DNA of 64,000 nucleotides, taken from NCBI GenBank assembly GCA_029532415.1, contig JAQOTA010000053.1, positions 1,426,001-1,490,000 on the forward strand. The letters run 5' to 3'. Each line of letters begins with the position of its first letter. The stretch's first letter is position 1. Below the pieces are notes generated by a model. It saw only the letters and a list, made by a program, of their open reading frames with translations, was not told the DNA's origin and ran no database searches. This document shows positions 12,691-24,458 of the stretch, piece by piece. The translations under genes and the position numbers were made by a program. Source of the stretch: Marasmius tenuissimus (Eukaryota > Basidiomycota > Agaricomycetes > Agaricales > Marasmiaceae).

Positions 12691-13489
12691 TTCACGGTAC
12701 ATGGAGGCTCTTGACGTGGTAGGTTGTAAGAGACTTGGAATTCTACGCGGAAATAATAGGCTCACACAAAGAGCAATTTCGCCAGGAGCGAAACCGTCGG
12801 TGTAGGCTGGCAGTGATTATCGGTCAAGGTAAGACTTGCCGTAGATATTGATATGCTTTAAACGTAGAGTCAAACTGTAACGGTAGGATCAGCGTGATAC
12901 CGCGTATCCTCGGCCTAAAAGTGGAATGACCAAGTGTCACCAGTCTCGGAGGGTCGATATGAGAATGAAGAATGGGTTGCTTGTTAGTCGACGATCAGTC
13001 TGAGTGGCCGGGTTCCGAGTCACGTCAATTTCGTTCGCGCTAGAATGACAACGTCTTGCCAGGAGAGCTTACCGCCTTGTCAGATATAGTTTGGCTGTCG
13101 GGTGTATTGCCATAGACTTACCATGAATTCACAAGGGGTGGCCAGACCGCCCACTGCAAATCATTCACTAGCCAACTAACTCAAAGAACCACTGACAATC
13201 ACGAGAGTCGAAGGGATATGCAGTACAAACGTGAAAATTAGAGCCCTGTGTACCGAAGTTTGAAAGTCAATGAAACTCACTGTAGAACAAAAATCCTTTG
13301 GGAGCTCGAGGTGGTTGGTGGTCGGCGTCATTGTCAAACAGCACGTCATGCGTGAGCTAAGCCCCAACGGTCCTAGGGTTAGGTCCCTGAGGATGGTAGC
13401 ACCTCCGACTTGAATTATTCTATGATAAGTCAGGGATGTTTCATTGACACTGTTATACGTGACAGTCAATATACGACTTGTTTTACAGC
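12691..13489. other. spacer between duplicated blocks
   Basis: About 0.8 kb separates the two recognisable duplicated blocks. A 168-codon open frame on the minus strand (13176-13682) runs across the block boundary and shows no domain, so I treat it as chance. I see no repeat ends marking the duplication breakpoint. Confidence 0.4.
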
Positions 13490-14011
13490 GAAGAGATGAA
13501 TTGCAGGTCAACAGTCCATCGCTTTGCAGATTCGTGCAGACACGCTTTGACCGAGGAAATTGGATGTGGATCCTTGTGGGTCCTACCTCCGTTGGATTCA
13601 CACACTCACGCCGGCCCACCAAATGCCATTCCGGGTTTCTTTCGGCTCCCTTCTGGAAGAGATGTGAACGATAGACCCCCATTCGTATGAAGGTCTTGCC
13701 ACTGGGCTGCAGCCCTGATTCGCGAAACCTGTCATGGTAGGAGTCAACTAGTCATCGCCGCCTCCGATCACTTATATAGATCGTGACTCGCGGGATGATC
13801 CGTACGATTTCCATCCTGCCTTTATCCGACTTGGATGACTACGGGATGCCCCGGACAGCTTCCAGTCTGCATTGTACGAGTCAGCATTGTCCAAAAACTA
13901 CTGGATTCCTACCACCCCCAGTGGCCCCATGTATCATTATGAATACATACTGGCCGAAAAACTGTAAGCCACACCAAAATCTCCGCGTCATTGTCGAGTA
14001 TTAGTTTGGAA

Positions 14012-15116
14012 TCAAGCTATAATGATACGCTACAGAAGCACAAAAAGTTGAGTCCTTCTCCGAAGGGCCAGTGAGGGCGGAATGTGGGACTCGAGGACTT
14101 ACACCGGCTGTGGCCCACTCACTGATAACCTTTACGAGCTGGGTATCTCTCAATTTAATACAGTCGGGGCATGTGAGGTTGGAGGTATATTTAACAACCG
14201 CATCTCGAATTGCGGTCGTAGTGGTATCTTTTCGAGGGACATGATCTCGTTAGTAGGAACTCCAATATGACAGGTATGGAAAGAGAGCTACTCACCAGGT
14301 CTGATAGTAAATAACATCGACGCGACCGCGAGATTCCATCCATCCTTGAGGCGCCGCTGTTTCCTAAGATCACAGATGTTAGTTGTGTTGTGGTATCCGA
14401 GGTCGGCCGCCAACAACTTCTTGAGTGTCTCTGTACGGGCGGTGTGGAGTTGAAAGAGTTTCAGCAGATAGACCGACCCCATTCTTTTCGACAACTCCTC
14501 GTTAATATCCGAAAGCTCCAGGACAAGTGTGTGGACTGAGGCGGTCGTAGCGAGAGATTTTATATCGTGTTGAGCGGCAAGGGCGTAGATCTCGAGGGGG
14601 TGAAGTGGGGCACAGGCCAACAGGTACTGATAGAGGTGAGACGTTGACGTGATAAACGTCGCAGCCGAAATCCCATAGTCCATAAACTGGTCGACAGCGC
14701 TCAGGAGGACCTGTATGTCGGTCGCTCCTGGAATAGTAGAGCTTGGGACGTTATAGACGGCCTGGAGCATGATATCTAGCTCAGACGAGCTGATATCTCT
14801 CATGAATAGAATTCGTTGCGACTTATCCTCCGTCGTGAGGGGCAGAAGGCTTTTGAAGGAGTTGGTCGAGACTCGCAAGAGTGTCGCCTCGTCGATGTAG
14901 AAGATGACAGAATCACTGGTGAGTAGTATCATGTCCACGGAAGGTCGAGGGCTCCCGAGACTGGTGGCTCCAAAGGTTGGTGAAATCGATAAGCGGGTCC
15001 CTCCTGCTCTACGAGGATTCTCGTTGAACTGTGGACAGTGAGAACGCAGTAGCCGCAATTATAATAAACGGTGGACGCACCTCTATACCCGGCGCGAACA
15101 ACCCTTCGTCAAACAT
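14012..15116 (-). CDS. BTB/POZ-like protein, copy B
   Basis: Exons 15116-15081, 15028-14296, 14227-14103 and 14029-14012 encode a predicted 303 residues. It is a close paralogue of the product at 10939-12048: the 12-codon first exon (MFDEGLFAPGIE), the BTB start SDSVIFYIDEATLLRVSTNS and the helical tail with CPDC all align. Most changes are conservative and all exon phases are kept, so both copies appear to be under coding constraint. The last residues differ (GRIIIA against RRTIRV). TATAAA lies at 15193-15198 on the minus strand, about 77 bases before the ATG; copy A has no equally clear box, so the two may be expressed differently. Confidence 0.85.
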
Positions 15117-15192
15117 GATCCTTCTAGTGTGTGGGGGGAGCTAACTCAAGCAGCTACGAGTGGTGAGATGTTCCTTGCGATAAGTTACTCTC

Positions 15193-15198
15193 TTTATA
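15193..15198 (-). promoter_or_regulatory. TATA box of BTB copy B
   Basis: TATAAA on the minus strand, 77-82 bases before the ATG at 15116. Confidence 0.5.
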
Positions 15199-16098
15199 AA
15201 CCCGGGGTGGCGGCGCAAGGAAATCAAAAGAAAGAGACTTAGGGTCTGACTCAAGCTTGTACGCCGGAGTACGTGAGGTTTCGTTTGTCGTTCGACTCAG
15301 GAATATTTTCTTAACACAATGCCTTGCTTGCGTGGCCATCCTCCGAAATGAATTGAGTCCACATAGCGGAGGGGAGGGATATGACTCACCCCCCGCCTTC
15401 GTCAGACGTTACGCCATGCGCCCAGCCTATCTCTTCGAATACATGCCACAATTCGAACAGGTTGTTCCATGCTAAATCCTGGACTCAATACATGGGTAGA
15501 TGAGTCGGTCGAAATGTAACAAAGAATGAGATGCCGATATCAGGTTATTATAGACAAGCTTTACTCAGCCAAAGTCACCTAATAATTTGCATTGCGACAG
15601 ATAAAATGTAGAGCTCGCCCTCCGAACTGATGTCAAGAGGAGACGGCTCCTGTCCGGCAAGCGTCAGCCGTTCAATCTTGCCGTAGTATCAGGCACGGAA
15701 CTCTTCCTCCTGATTTCCGGAGGCAGAGAGTCTCCCGTGCGATTTCCGTGAATCCGTGAGCCTCTCAATGAGGGAGATCGTGAGAGGCTTGGACTTCTAA
15801 TTTTGAATTGCGCGCACAGACCTTCACAGAATGAGCGGCGATTGCGCCACTTGGGCATTTCGTTGAATTGAAAGACGGGTATAATGACTAGAGGAAGGAA
15901 TAACATGAAATTAAACGGTGCCAAGCAAGAAAGTTCCGTCGAAATCGACGGCTATCCAGTTGGTCTGAATCATCTAGCTAAATGGCAAGATTTCTCGCAA
16001 GTTGATTGATGGCGAGGAATTGTTTGCTTTACCAAGGGATGTAAGTTATGGATTGGGAGCTGTCATGTAGCTTGATGGAATATCACCTGAATAGCTTG

Positions 16099-17006
16099 TC
16101 AACCTTCCGTCACGATGCGGATACGGTCGTTTAGGGAGTCTTTGCAGAGACCACAAACTGCATGATCTGGTAGTGAACGCAGGACGGAGTCGATGTAACC
16201 TGGAGAGAGATCTGAGGTTTGGGATTTGTCACCAGACGAAAACAGTGCATTAAAGCACGACGTACAAGGTTTCGCGTTCCAGATAAGGTAGGCCGACGCA
16301 AAGGTCCATGCCTTGATGACCGACTTTTGTGCGTCAATATCGCACGATGGAGTAGGTTGGTGAAGGAGCGGGGATACACACATAAACTGGTATCAATCAG
16401 CCTAAACCCCTGTTCCGGCACAAGGCGAGTGTACTTACCTGTGTCAAGGCCTTCATACGTCTCCGCTGGAGCGTGAGGAGGCGCGCGAGATACACAGGAT
16501 CGATCTCTTCTGCCACCTTATCTGTGATTTGATCGAGGGGGAAGGAGAGAAGATGCATCGATGTGCATGCTACCAGGTCGCTGAGATCGTATTTGGATGC
16601 AAGAGCGTAGAGTTGTAACGGATGGACCGGTGCATACAACATGAGAGTAGCGTGAAACGCCGAATTAGAAGTGATTTCGATCTTGGGAAGGATCCCATAA
16701 AACTGTAGTCGCGCTACTGCATATGATAGCATCTCGAAACTTGGAGCGAACCCGGGCCGATCAACTGACGTTCCGTAGGCGATATACAAAATGATGTCCA
16801 GGATTTCAGATCGCTCTGGAACATCAACAAAAGCCGCAGGTCCGCCCTGTGAGAGGCGCCGAGTGGAAATGGTTTTGGGAAACGAATTGTAGAACTTCTC
16901 GGTGCACATGAAAGTAGACCATATCTTGAGAAACCAATAACAGGTCGGAAGGGAGTAATGTCTTCGCGTCCGGATAGAAGGCAGTAGAAGTGGTTACCTC
17001 GAGCAT
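16099..17006 (-). pseudogene. third BTB-like gene, probably frameshifted
   Basis: Minus-strand translation from 17006 gives a BTB start (DLLLVSQDMVYFHVHREVL), but after NHFHSAPL the homologous sequence continues in another frame (GGPAAFVDVPERSEILDIIL). The break lies near 16840-16865, with no usable GT donor to explain it. Downstream the helical region is intact, then a GTAAGT donor at 16438 leads to a last exon (about 16323-16099) with CTSC and CGLC pairs matching the CPDC exon of the other copies. It is far more diverged than the two copies at 10.9-15.1 kb. A single-base indel or a sequencing error would produce this. A short in-frame intron that removes the break is possible but would delete part of the BTB fold. 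Confidence 0.55.
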
Positions 17007-18267
17007 CGTGTAATTGGCCGACGCCAGTAGACTTTACGGTCGAAGTTGGTGCAGTGACTATTGGATGCCAGAAGAATGAATGGTACAACCATGATGAGGT
17101 GTTCCTGTCATAGAACGCATACGCACAGAATCATACGGTGCTCTGGGAGACTCCGAGGAGCTTGTGAAATCGAGGTACTGTTCCCAAACAGCGCTCTCGT
17201 TCTCTGAAAGTACTCAATTCCGAATACGAATCCCTGTCGATATCCGTTATCGAGCCCGGAAGGCGTGCAAAATGGACTCGGTTCTGTCTAATTGAAAGAT
17301 TCTGGAGAGGAATTTGGATCCATCGCTGGTGACATTGTGTGGGATGACAGTCCTGCGTTCATTTTATGTGTGCTGCCTTATTCCGAACTCCCACTCCTAC
17401 AACTCCTACCAGTCTGACATCTGCCTTGAATGGGCTGGTGACGTCAAGATCCTCCAAAGACACCAAGTCATCTAATCTGTATCGAAGAAGCTGCTTTTCT
17501 GAATTGACTCTTGATTTATCCCTTGACCTTGTGAGACCTAATTTATTGATGTTGGTGTCCCAAGCTGATTTGCAGCGCATGCGGTGACGATGTGAGCGAC
17601 GTCAAAGGTTTCGGCCACCCTTGTGATATCGATGATGATAAGAGCATACAGAAGCGCAGGGAACTTGAGGATGGTCGTGGTGTCGTTCCAAGACGTGAAC
17701 GAGCGTTCATTTTTGGCCATTCCCAGGCGCTTAACGTTAACTTGGACTCGAGACCACGCACCAACGCGACCCCTCGTACCTCGGGCTGACTCCTTCGCCA
17801 GCAGCGAGGCACGAGCGCGGCGAAGTGGATGGCTCGAGTCTAACGTTAACTACTGGTTGGCAGCTGTATCCGGACCCGGCATCTTTGTGCAGTTTGTGAT
17901 GAAACATACCAACGGATTTTGCACCCTCTGCGTCGTCTTCCAGAGGTGGTTCTGCGTGAGGTTATTCGCGCCTCTGCTCATAGTGGTTCCTCAAGCAGAG
18001 AGACCAGCTTTGCAGGACTAGTTGTAGCATAGTCAGCCAATTTTATCTTGATTCTTGTTTCTTGTGAATTACTACGAAGATCAAACTGTCCAAACAGTCT
18101 GGATCTCATTCCAGCTGATTCAGTATCCTGATAACTAAAGCAAGACCCCGAAAGGAGTACAAGTGCCTATGAATACACTTTAGCACAGCTAGTATTATTG
18201 AACTAAGAGTAAATACGATATTAGTGAGGGTAGAATATGATACTACAAATTTGCATAGTTGTTGAAT
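17007..18267. other. gene-free stretch with small hairpin
   Basis: No frame shows a domain. An imperfect inverted repeat of about 120 bp spans 17731-17850: TTAACGTTA and GACTCGAG on the left reappear inverted as CTCGAGTC and TAACGTTAAC on the right, with weaker pairing between them. It could be a decayed MITE. Confidence 0.45.
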
Positions 18268-19002
18268 TTAATAGAAAGAATCATAACTTCTCGTCCTCCT
18301 CAAGCCGCCGTGATGCCCATGTCGCGAAATGGGTGCTACCCCTCCATACTGGTTGTACCCATATCCATATCCTCCATGGCCATAACCAGAGTTACCCATT
18401 CGGATATCGTCAGCCATTTGCCTCAGTCCCGCTCTGAACCCGTGTCTTCCGTGACTATGACTGTGATGGCGGTGGTGGTGCCTCCCATGACTGTGACTGC
18501 GATGTCGCCTCCGACCATTATCGACAACGACGACAGAAGGATTGGCTTGTTGAATTCCGCCATACCCATAACCTCCATAACCTCCCCCATAACCTCCCAT
18601 AGTGGTGGCCGAATACCCTCCAGCCACTGGTACAACGCCAGTGATGACTGGACGGTCATAACCTAGGCCAGTGCCCAACGTAGTCATATACTGCTGTTGA
18701 ACGAGGGGTGCGGCGGTGGTAGTGGTGGTCGGCATTACGGTCGCATTTCCGACCATAGGCATTGTGCCTGTCGTGCCCGGGACGATATTAGGAGAACCTC
18801 CTACGACTACGCCGCTGACTGGGTCGACGACGGGTCCTGCCTGTCCCTGTATGGGAACTACTGGTACAGCTTGCGGCGCTGCATATAACTGTAGAACATG
18901 CCGATCGTCTCAGACACCTCGGAAGAACAGAGGAGATTGAAGATCACTCACCCCATTGGTAGTTGTCCCCGCTGGATGCATCGGGATCGGTTGTTGATAC
19001 AT
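18268..19002 (-). CDS. Gly/Tyr- and His-rich small protein
   Basis: Two exons, 19002-18952 and 18888-18268, joined by a 63-bp intron (GTGAGT...TACAG, phase 0), encode a predicted 223 residues. The order is a Pro/Val-rich part (AAPQAVPVVPIQGQAGP), a Thr/Ala stretch, a GGYGGGYGGYGYGG run, a His/Arg/Ser-rich block (HSHGRHHHRHHSHSHGRHGF) and a mixed Gly/Tyr tail ending RRTRSYDSFY. There is no signal peptide and no membrane helix. The composition suggests a disordered, possibly metal- or nucleic-acid-binding protein, which is inference only. I chose the upstream exon because it keeps frame and adds a natural start; the internal MPMVG Met is less likely. Confidence 0.7.
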
Positions 19003-20444
19003 TTCGTTCAAGAGTAGATTGTATGTTTGACTACATTTGTCAGGACGAAGGGCTCTTTTGAAGGTTTGCGAAAGGCCTGACGTCAATCGTTCGGAAAAGC
19101 GTTCACCAGCCAGTGCTCGAGTGGAGAAAGTTACCGCATTGATGATTGTTTTCAATGAAGCCAAGACGCCCGCAGTCTGCCAAGTTTCGAACGAGCGAAG
19201 CGCTGAGTTGGAGAAGCTGAGCCTTGAGGAAAGTGGGAAAATTCGCGAGGCTGCGGAATCTAGGACCTGCCCTAATGCTATCACGTGAGTAACCGGGATA
19301 TGCCGGACAAGTGGACGACGCGTCAGAAAGTTGAACTTAACATCCTACCCGTCAACAGCCCGAAAGCCACGACACCCGTTCCGTACAAGACGTGTATCGT
19401 ATCGTCTCATCTAGCGGGTGGGCTAAGGTCTGAGAGGTGCTCCCTCGATCGACTCGAGACGAGTCTCAGTTTAATCTACAAACGGCGTATCAGAAAATTC
19501 AGGCTCATGTACCTTCCGACTCGAAGATCTTCTTGTGATGATACTGTTCGCATCCATGTGTGTGGAGCAGGCTCAACGCATCGTGGTGTGTAGATTGGGC
19601 TCTCGAAGGGAGAGTTTTGGGTCATGGGTGCTGATGAAACGCGTCGTGGAGCCTGAACGATATTTTCTTCTCAATTTCCCCCCCCCATCTTGCGCTTGCT
19701 TGTGACCAATTTTTGGTTGCAGAAGGATCGGAAAACGACCTTTGGAGTTACCCTTGGGATAACTTTATCTCTGGTTCCATTCTGGTTTGTGCAGGCTCTC
19801 CCGGTCACCAAAGGCTGCAGTCTTTGTAGACCTGACCGTCGAGCTAGATGCTGACTCCAGTCAGCTTATACCACTAGCTCAAGGAGGCCCCGGAATTCAT
19901 TTGCGGCGGGTCGTTGCGACTCGGGGCGCAGACCAGCTTGGACAGAGTGCAAGAGGTGTGATGCGAGGATGAGTTGAGGATCTATCGCTCTTTAGTTCAC
20001 TTCGTGGCACGTGCGTATGGCGCGTAACTCGATTCAGTGTCAGACTAATCTCGGGCTGTTGTCGTTTCAATTTTTTCCCTCCTCGTCTCCGTCAGGAGTC
20101 ATTTCATTCTTCTGAACGCCTGATACTTGCAGGTGTGTTGCATGCCGAATCATCTGACCCAGCCTCTGACTTTCAATCCAGATTTCTTTGACTCGGAATA
20201 TATATGGACCTTGCTCAATATAATTGTTTGGACTATCACTTTCAACATAGGAATGTACAATTGCGCTCAATACCACAACTGGCCCCCTCGGCCCCCTTGA
20301 AGAGAGAACCCCCGACCTTGTAGTTGAACGTTGAGCATCTATATTGAAGTACATCCGATTCGGAATGTTATTGTTTGTGCAGGTCGGTTGGGAGTGTTTG
20401 GCTTCTGCTCGGTCCAATGTACGCCTACCTCTCTGTTCGGTACC
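19003..20444. other. intergenic, no supported gene
   Basis: Lies between two divergently transcribed genes, so it must hold both promoters. A run of nine C occurs at 19678-19686. Short frames on both strands show no domain. Confidence 0.4.
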
Positions 20445-21779
20445 ATGACCTCTGCAACAGGATTCACGAAAACGACTTTGAAGATACCCTCAGGGACCTA
20501 TGGATGGGACTTAGATGTTTGGTGCTTCCTTCCGTCTGGCGTTGACAAACCTGCAGACAACGTAGTTACCGATGGAAGGTGGCCGGTTGTTGTCATGTTC
20601 GTCATCTTCTACATCGGTCAATTGCTCTGTTAGATTCTGACCCATCTCGCAGGGCACACGGATGGTGTTGCAACAAGCTCATGAGCCTCTCACCTTACGC
20701 AGAAACGTTCGTGAACTCAGGCTATGCGTGCCTAGTGTTTGATTATCACCGTTGGGGAGCTTCAGGCGAGTAATTGTCAGGCATTGGACATTTCTGCAAA
20801 ACTGAATCGGTACCCAGATGGAATACCCCGCCATATTCTGAGTATCAAAGAACAGCTCGAAGACTATCGAACCGTGATCAGATATGCCCAATTACAGCTT
20901 GAATTTGATCCTGACAGAGTGGTTGTTTGGGGCACAAGTTTCTCGGGCGAGTCGTCGATGTTGTTTTCTCCTCCCGAGGCGCTCAAGATTCGGTACTCGC
21001 AGGTGGCCACGCGATCTCCCTCGCTAGCGAGGTGCGGAATCCTATCGACTCGATGTACATTATATATGAATGCTGACTCCAGATTGCAGGCTTCTTTACG
21101 CGTTCGTGCAGTGATCGCTCAGGGCCCTTATACCGGCGTGCTTCGCTCACTGCCACTGAACGCGACGAGTGTTCTCTCGATTGTTATCGACGCTTTTAAG
21201 CAGCTACTAGGACTCTCTCCCGTTTATATCCTGGCGGCCGGAGGTCCTAATAAATCTGCTGCGCTGATGTTCGAAGGTTCTGAGGAAGGAATAGTCGACC
21301 TTTGTACTGATCCGGGGTGGGGTCGACTGTTACCAATGTTATCCTTATATCACTGACCTACTCTTTTGCTCGTTTCGATGTCGGATAGGGACTGGCAAAA
21401 TTATGTGAGTGATATGTCAAGTCGAAATTCAGATGGCTCATCCAATACGGATCAGGTTTCGGCCAGATCAATGATTCAGCTACCCTTCTGTAAACCGTAC
21501 AAGACGGCAGCTACGATCCATTGCCCTCTCCTTCTCATCGCGCCGGAAGACGACATTCTCTGCCCCGTTGAAGGATGTGAGATCATATCCCGTGCTGCGC
21601 CTCACAATGTCGAGCTGTTGAGATTACTAGACTGTGAGTACATGTTAGTCTGCGAACTGCGCCGGAATAACACCTGACCAATCTCCGTAGCTGGCCACTT
21701 CGATATATACCCGGGAAAGAAGGACTACAGAAAGGGGATAGAGACCCAGTTACAGTTCTTAAAAAATCATGTTCGTTAG
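20445..21779 (+). CDS. alpha/beta hydrolase
   Basis: Seven exons (20445-20596, 20653-20765, 20818-20946, 21003-21031, 21090-21316, 21389-21633, 21691-21779) give a predicted 327 residues. Family marks appear in order: VVVMAHGW (oxyanion-hole HG), VFDYHRWGASDG, the nucleophile elbow GTSFSGGH with Ser, IAQGPYTGV, the acid region IAPEDDILCP and the catalytic His in SGHFDIYPG. The last motif recalls fungal hydrolases related to polyketide-transferase or dienelactone-hydrolase-like enzymes; the substrate is unknown. There is no signal peptide, so it is probably cytosolic. Two introns (20766-20817 and 20947-21002) need GC donors, both GCGAGT, to keep the conserved motifs. All phases close exactly to the stop. 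Confidence 0.88.
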
Positions 21780-22003
21780 ACGTTCTTGCAAAGCCCACAA
21801 TTATCAATAATATAAGTCTGTCGAGTTTTCCGGGTCCTTCTACTTAGTATATCACAGATACCCTTAGCGGCTGCTGGGCTCAACTCGGTCCCTCTTGTAT
21901 CAGCCAGGCTTTGGTGCTAAACTTAGTTACAGTAAACTACCGTAGGTGCTTTGAATAGGTCAAGACTCAGTGACGTGATTCAATCATTCGCCCAATTCTC
22001 CGC

Positions 22004-22694
22004 ATGACCAGCTCTGCCCATTACTCTCATGGTCTCTCCCGGATTAATATGAGCTTGGGCACAATCTTTTCATCTACTCTTCATCGAAGAGATGACCAGA
22101 GCAGTTTGCTCGATCACCCAGGACTCTCGTCACCTCTCATCTTGGTCTTCATGGCAATGGGGGTCTGCTCCGCTGCGGGATTGTCGTTCTTTGCGTGGAA
22201 GCGGTTCTTATTCCCGTACGACCCAGCAGTTCTACGAGCGAGGGACGATGAGCATTTCAGACGTGAGAAGGAGGCAGTAGAACTCTCAAAGCCAGCGCTT
22301 TTCGATATCTGGACGAGGGCGAACGACCGATTCTTGCGGATTGCGTGGGAAGAAGTACTGGTGCGTGTCTGCTATGCGACCTCAACTTGCAGAGCCTCTC
22401 TCACTTTGCAGACCTGTGTATATGTAGCCTTTGTCCGTAATGCCCGAAGGGAAGGACCGGCATAGTACCTATCCTAAGTCTCAGGAAGAGATACAGCCGC
22501 CGGGTTCAGTTATTCGCGAAGACAGTCGATCTCCGGGAACTTGCACGGCTCTAGATCTGGAGACGGCACAAGTTGCCCTGGCAATAATTTTGCCTCAGGC
22601 TGCTACGAGGGGTGACACCAAAGGTAGTCTGGGGACGCGACAGTACGCATTTGGGGTAACGGAGGTGAATATAGTACGAAGTAGGGAGTCATGA
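22004..22694 (+). CDS. hypothetical single-pass membrane protein
   Basis: Two exons, 22004-22360 and 22428-22694, joined by a 67-bp intron (GTGCGT...GTAG, phase 0), give a predicted 207 residues. A hydrophobic segment (SPLILVFMAMGVCSAAGLSF, then FAWKRFLF) near residues 43-70 should cross the membrane once. It is followed by a charged helix (LRARDDEHFRREKEAVELSK) and LFDIWTRANDRFLRIAWEEV. The second exon is Pro/Gly-rich and ends VNIVRSRES. I do not recognise the family, and no cleavable signal is evident. The first exon looks strongly coding; the second depends on the acceptor chosen, and a nearby acceptor would end the protein about 18 codons later. Confidence 0.55.
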
Positions 22695-22823
22695 GGTACT
22701 AGCTCAGATACAGCACACCGACGTTGCCATCATCGTGACCATGTGTAAGGAGTGTATTGTAGCATTTTGTGTGTACATTTACCCAGAAACAATTTCTTCC
22801 TAATAAATATGAGTGGACATTCT

Positions 22824-24395
22824 CTATGAATAGGTCTTGATCCAAGCGAAATCGAAGTATGCGTTCTGGAACGCGGAGGGGTTGTTGTCCACGTAGTCTA
22901 CGGGAGTATGAGAGGTTGTCGAAGGTATCCGAGTGGTCATGTTGAACTACTCACCAACACAGGAAGATGGGCAGTCTGAGTTACCGTAGACGCTGCCTGC
23001 CCAGTCTCCACCTAGAAAACGTTAGTCACGCTTTTACGCATACATGGGGTTCTTTCTTCTCACAGAAGGTCACTAAATGTAGCACAAATCATTAGTTCTA
23101 ACAATAACACGCAGAATTATAGGAAGCGCACTCACAATTGATTACAATGTTGTGCGGGCCGAACTTGGAAGAAATAGGACATGATGTGCTGGGGAAGTTC
23201 GCAACGGGGGTGCCCTAAAGGATTCAGAAAGAAACGGGTGGTGAGAGGCCGCCCGAAAATCCACGTCATGATTCGCCGAAACTTACCCAAGAATCTGTGT
23301 TGATCGAACCAGCGCCATTTCTGACTTCAGCTGGGACGTTACCGTCGTTGCGCGACCAGAACCAGATCTTGATGGCCGAGTTGGTCCGCTCCATGGCATA
23401 CCTAGGCGTCAGGAATCGTCAGTATTAGATCTGGGCGTTTCCTCGCAAAGAAGGACGAACCAGCCACCACCAGCAGCGTTGAAAGATGGTCCATAGCTCC
23501 TGTTATCGGTAAATTTCACACCGCACCCCTCATTATTGGTGGCTGCAACGTCGCAGTTGTTCTTCAAGGAGGTCCTATGCAGGTATAAGCAACACAAAAA
23601 CGAACAGGCATTGAAGAAAACACACGTACCCGGTCTGCGAGCGAGAGTCTGGCATAGTACATCCTAGGAACACACTACGGTTAACATGCTAGTGGAAGAC
23701 TCAGACGATCTTTTTACCAGCATTTGTATGGAGGGTGCCCTGATTAGTGCCCTGGTCGTTGACACCTTCGAGTATGTCGACTTCTCCCTAAGGAAAGCGA
23801 TCTGAGAAACAACATCGAAGATAGTTTGGACAGGACCCACATTGTTGGGCCAGTTCGATCCGACCGTCCATACAGCTGGCCAAGTGCTGTAGATCCAAAT
23901 CAATCCTTCGCCACCATCAATCAAAGCGGAGTCAACCAAACGCACCCGCATCCTTGAGGCATGTGTCGCATGTTAAATCTAATCAGACAGGATTAGTACA
24001 CAAGAAAGTTTGTAGTCGACGGAGACGAACATCATAACGCCGCCGGTATATGTCTTCTTCGAGGCAAGGCGTACAGAGTTCCTTCCCGGTCCACTGGGAC
24101 TGAGGGTAGACCTGAAGTCCGCGCGTAGAATAAAACTATCGCTGCCAGCAAAAGTGAGGTTCTGGCTCCGGGCAGTGTTTCCATCAACGTAGTTTCTGCC
24201 AAGATCGTGCTATCAGCCACAGAACATGACAGTGGCAAATATGAGAATTCACACTCTGCCGTGGGTGGGGTCAGAGATGGCCTCGTAGTTGAACGCGTCA
24301 TTGAAACCCGAGCCGACGATGTTATCCTGCTGGCTATAAGAGGCGGCAAGCACAGAGGGCAAAAGCAAGAGAAGACCAAGTAGAGAGCGAGCCAT
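22824..24395 (-). CDS. secreted GH16 endo-beta-glucanase-like, copy 1
   Basis: About ten short exons, starting 24395-24253, 24195-24031, 23978-23946, 23886-23841 and 23787-23718, give roughly 300 residues. It opens with a signal peptide (MARSLLGLLLLLPSVLAAS) and the family start ISDPTHGRVNYVD. The catalytic GH16 motif GEVDILEG carries both Glu residues (nucleophile and acid/base). Later motifs are NEGCGVKF, AAGGGW, IKIWFWSRND and PSTSCPISSKFG. The last exon ends AYFDFAWIKTYS. Fungal members hydrolyse beta-1,3(4)-glucans such as laminarin, outside the cell or in the wall. TATAAAA lies about 57 bases before the start. The other two paralogues are at 33.5-35.1 and 36.7-38.3 kb. No damage is visible. 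Confidence 0.9.
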
Positions 24396-24451
24396 TCCGG
24401 GAGCGTTCGGAGGAAAACTGGAATAGTGAGTGTCGTTGCGAGACGGTGGTC

Positions 24452-24458
24452 TTTTATA
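24452..24458 (-). promoter_or_regulatory. TATA box, GH16 copy 1
   Basis: TATAAAA on the minus strand, about 57-63 bases before the ATG at 24395. Confidence 0.6.

Larger units (their letters stand above)
13490..15760. repeat. duplicated block, copy B
   Basis: Partner of 10430-12690. Non-coding similarity runs past both ends of the BTB gene, so the duplication covered gene, promoter region and downstream DNA. Both copies remain on the minus strand, as expected from unequal exchange or tandem duplication. Confidence 0.75.

Noticed and set aside
13176..13682. 168-codon minus-strand open frame
   Set aside because: It crosses the boundary of the duplicated block and shows no domain; the matching frame is not conserved in the other copy.
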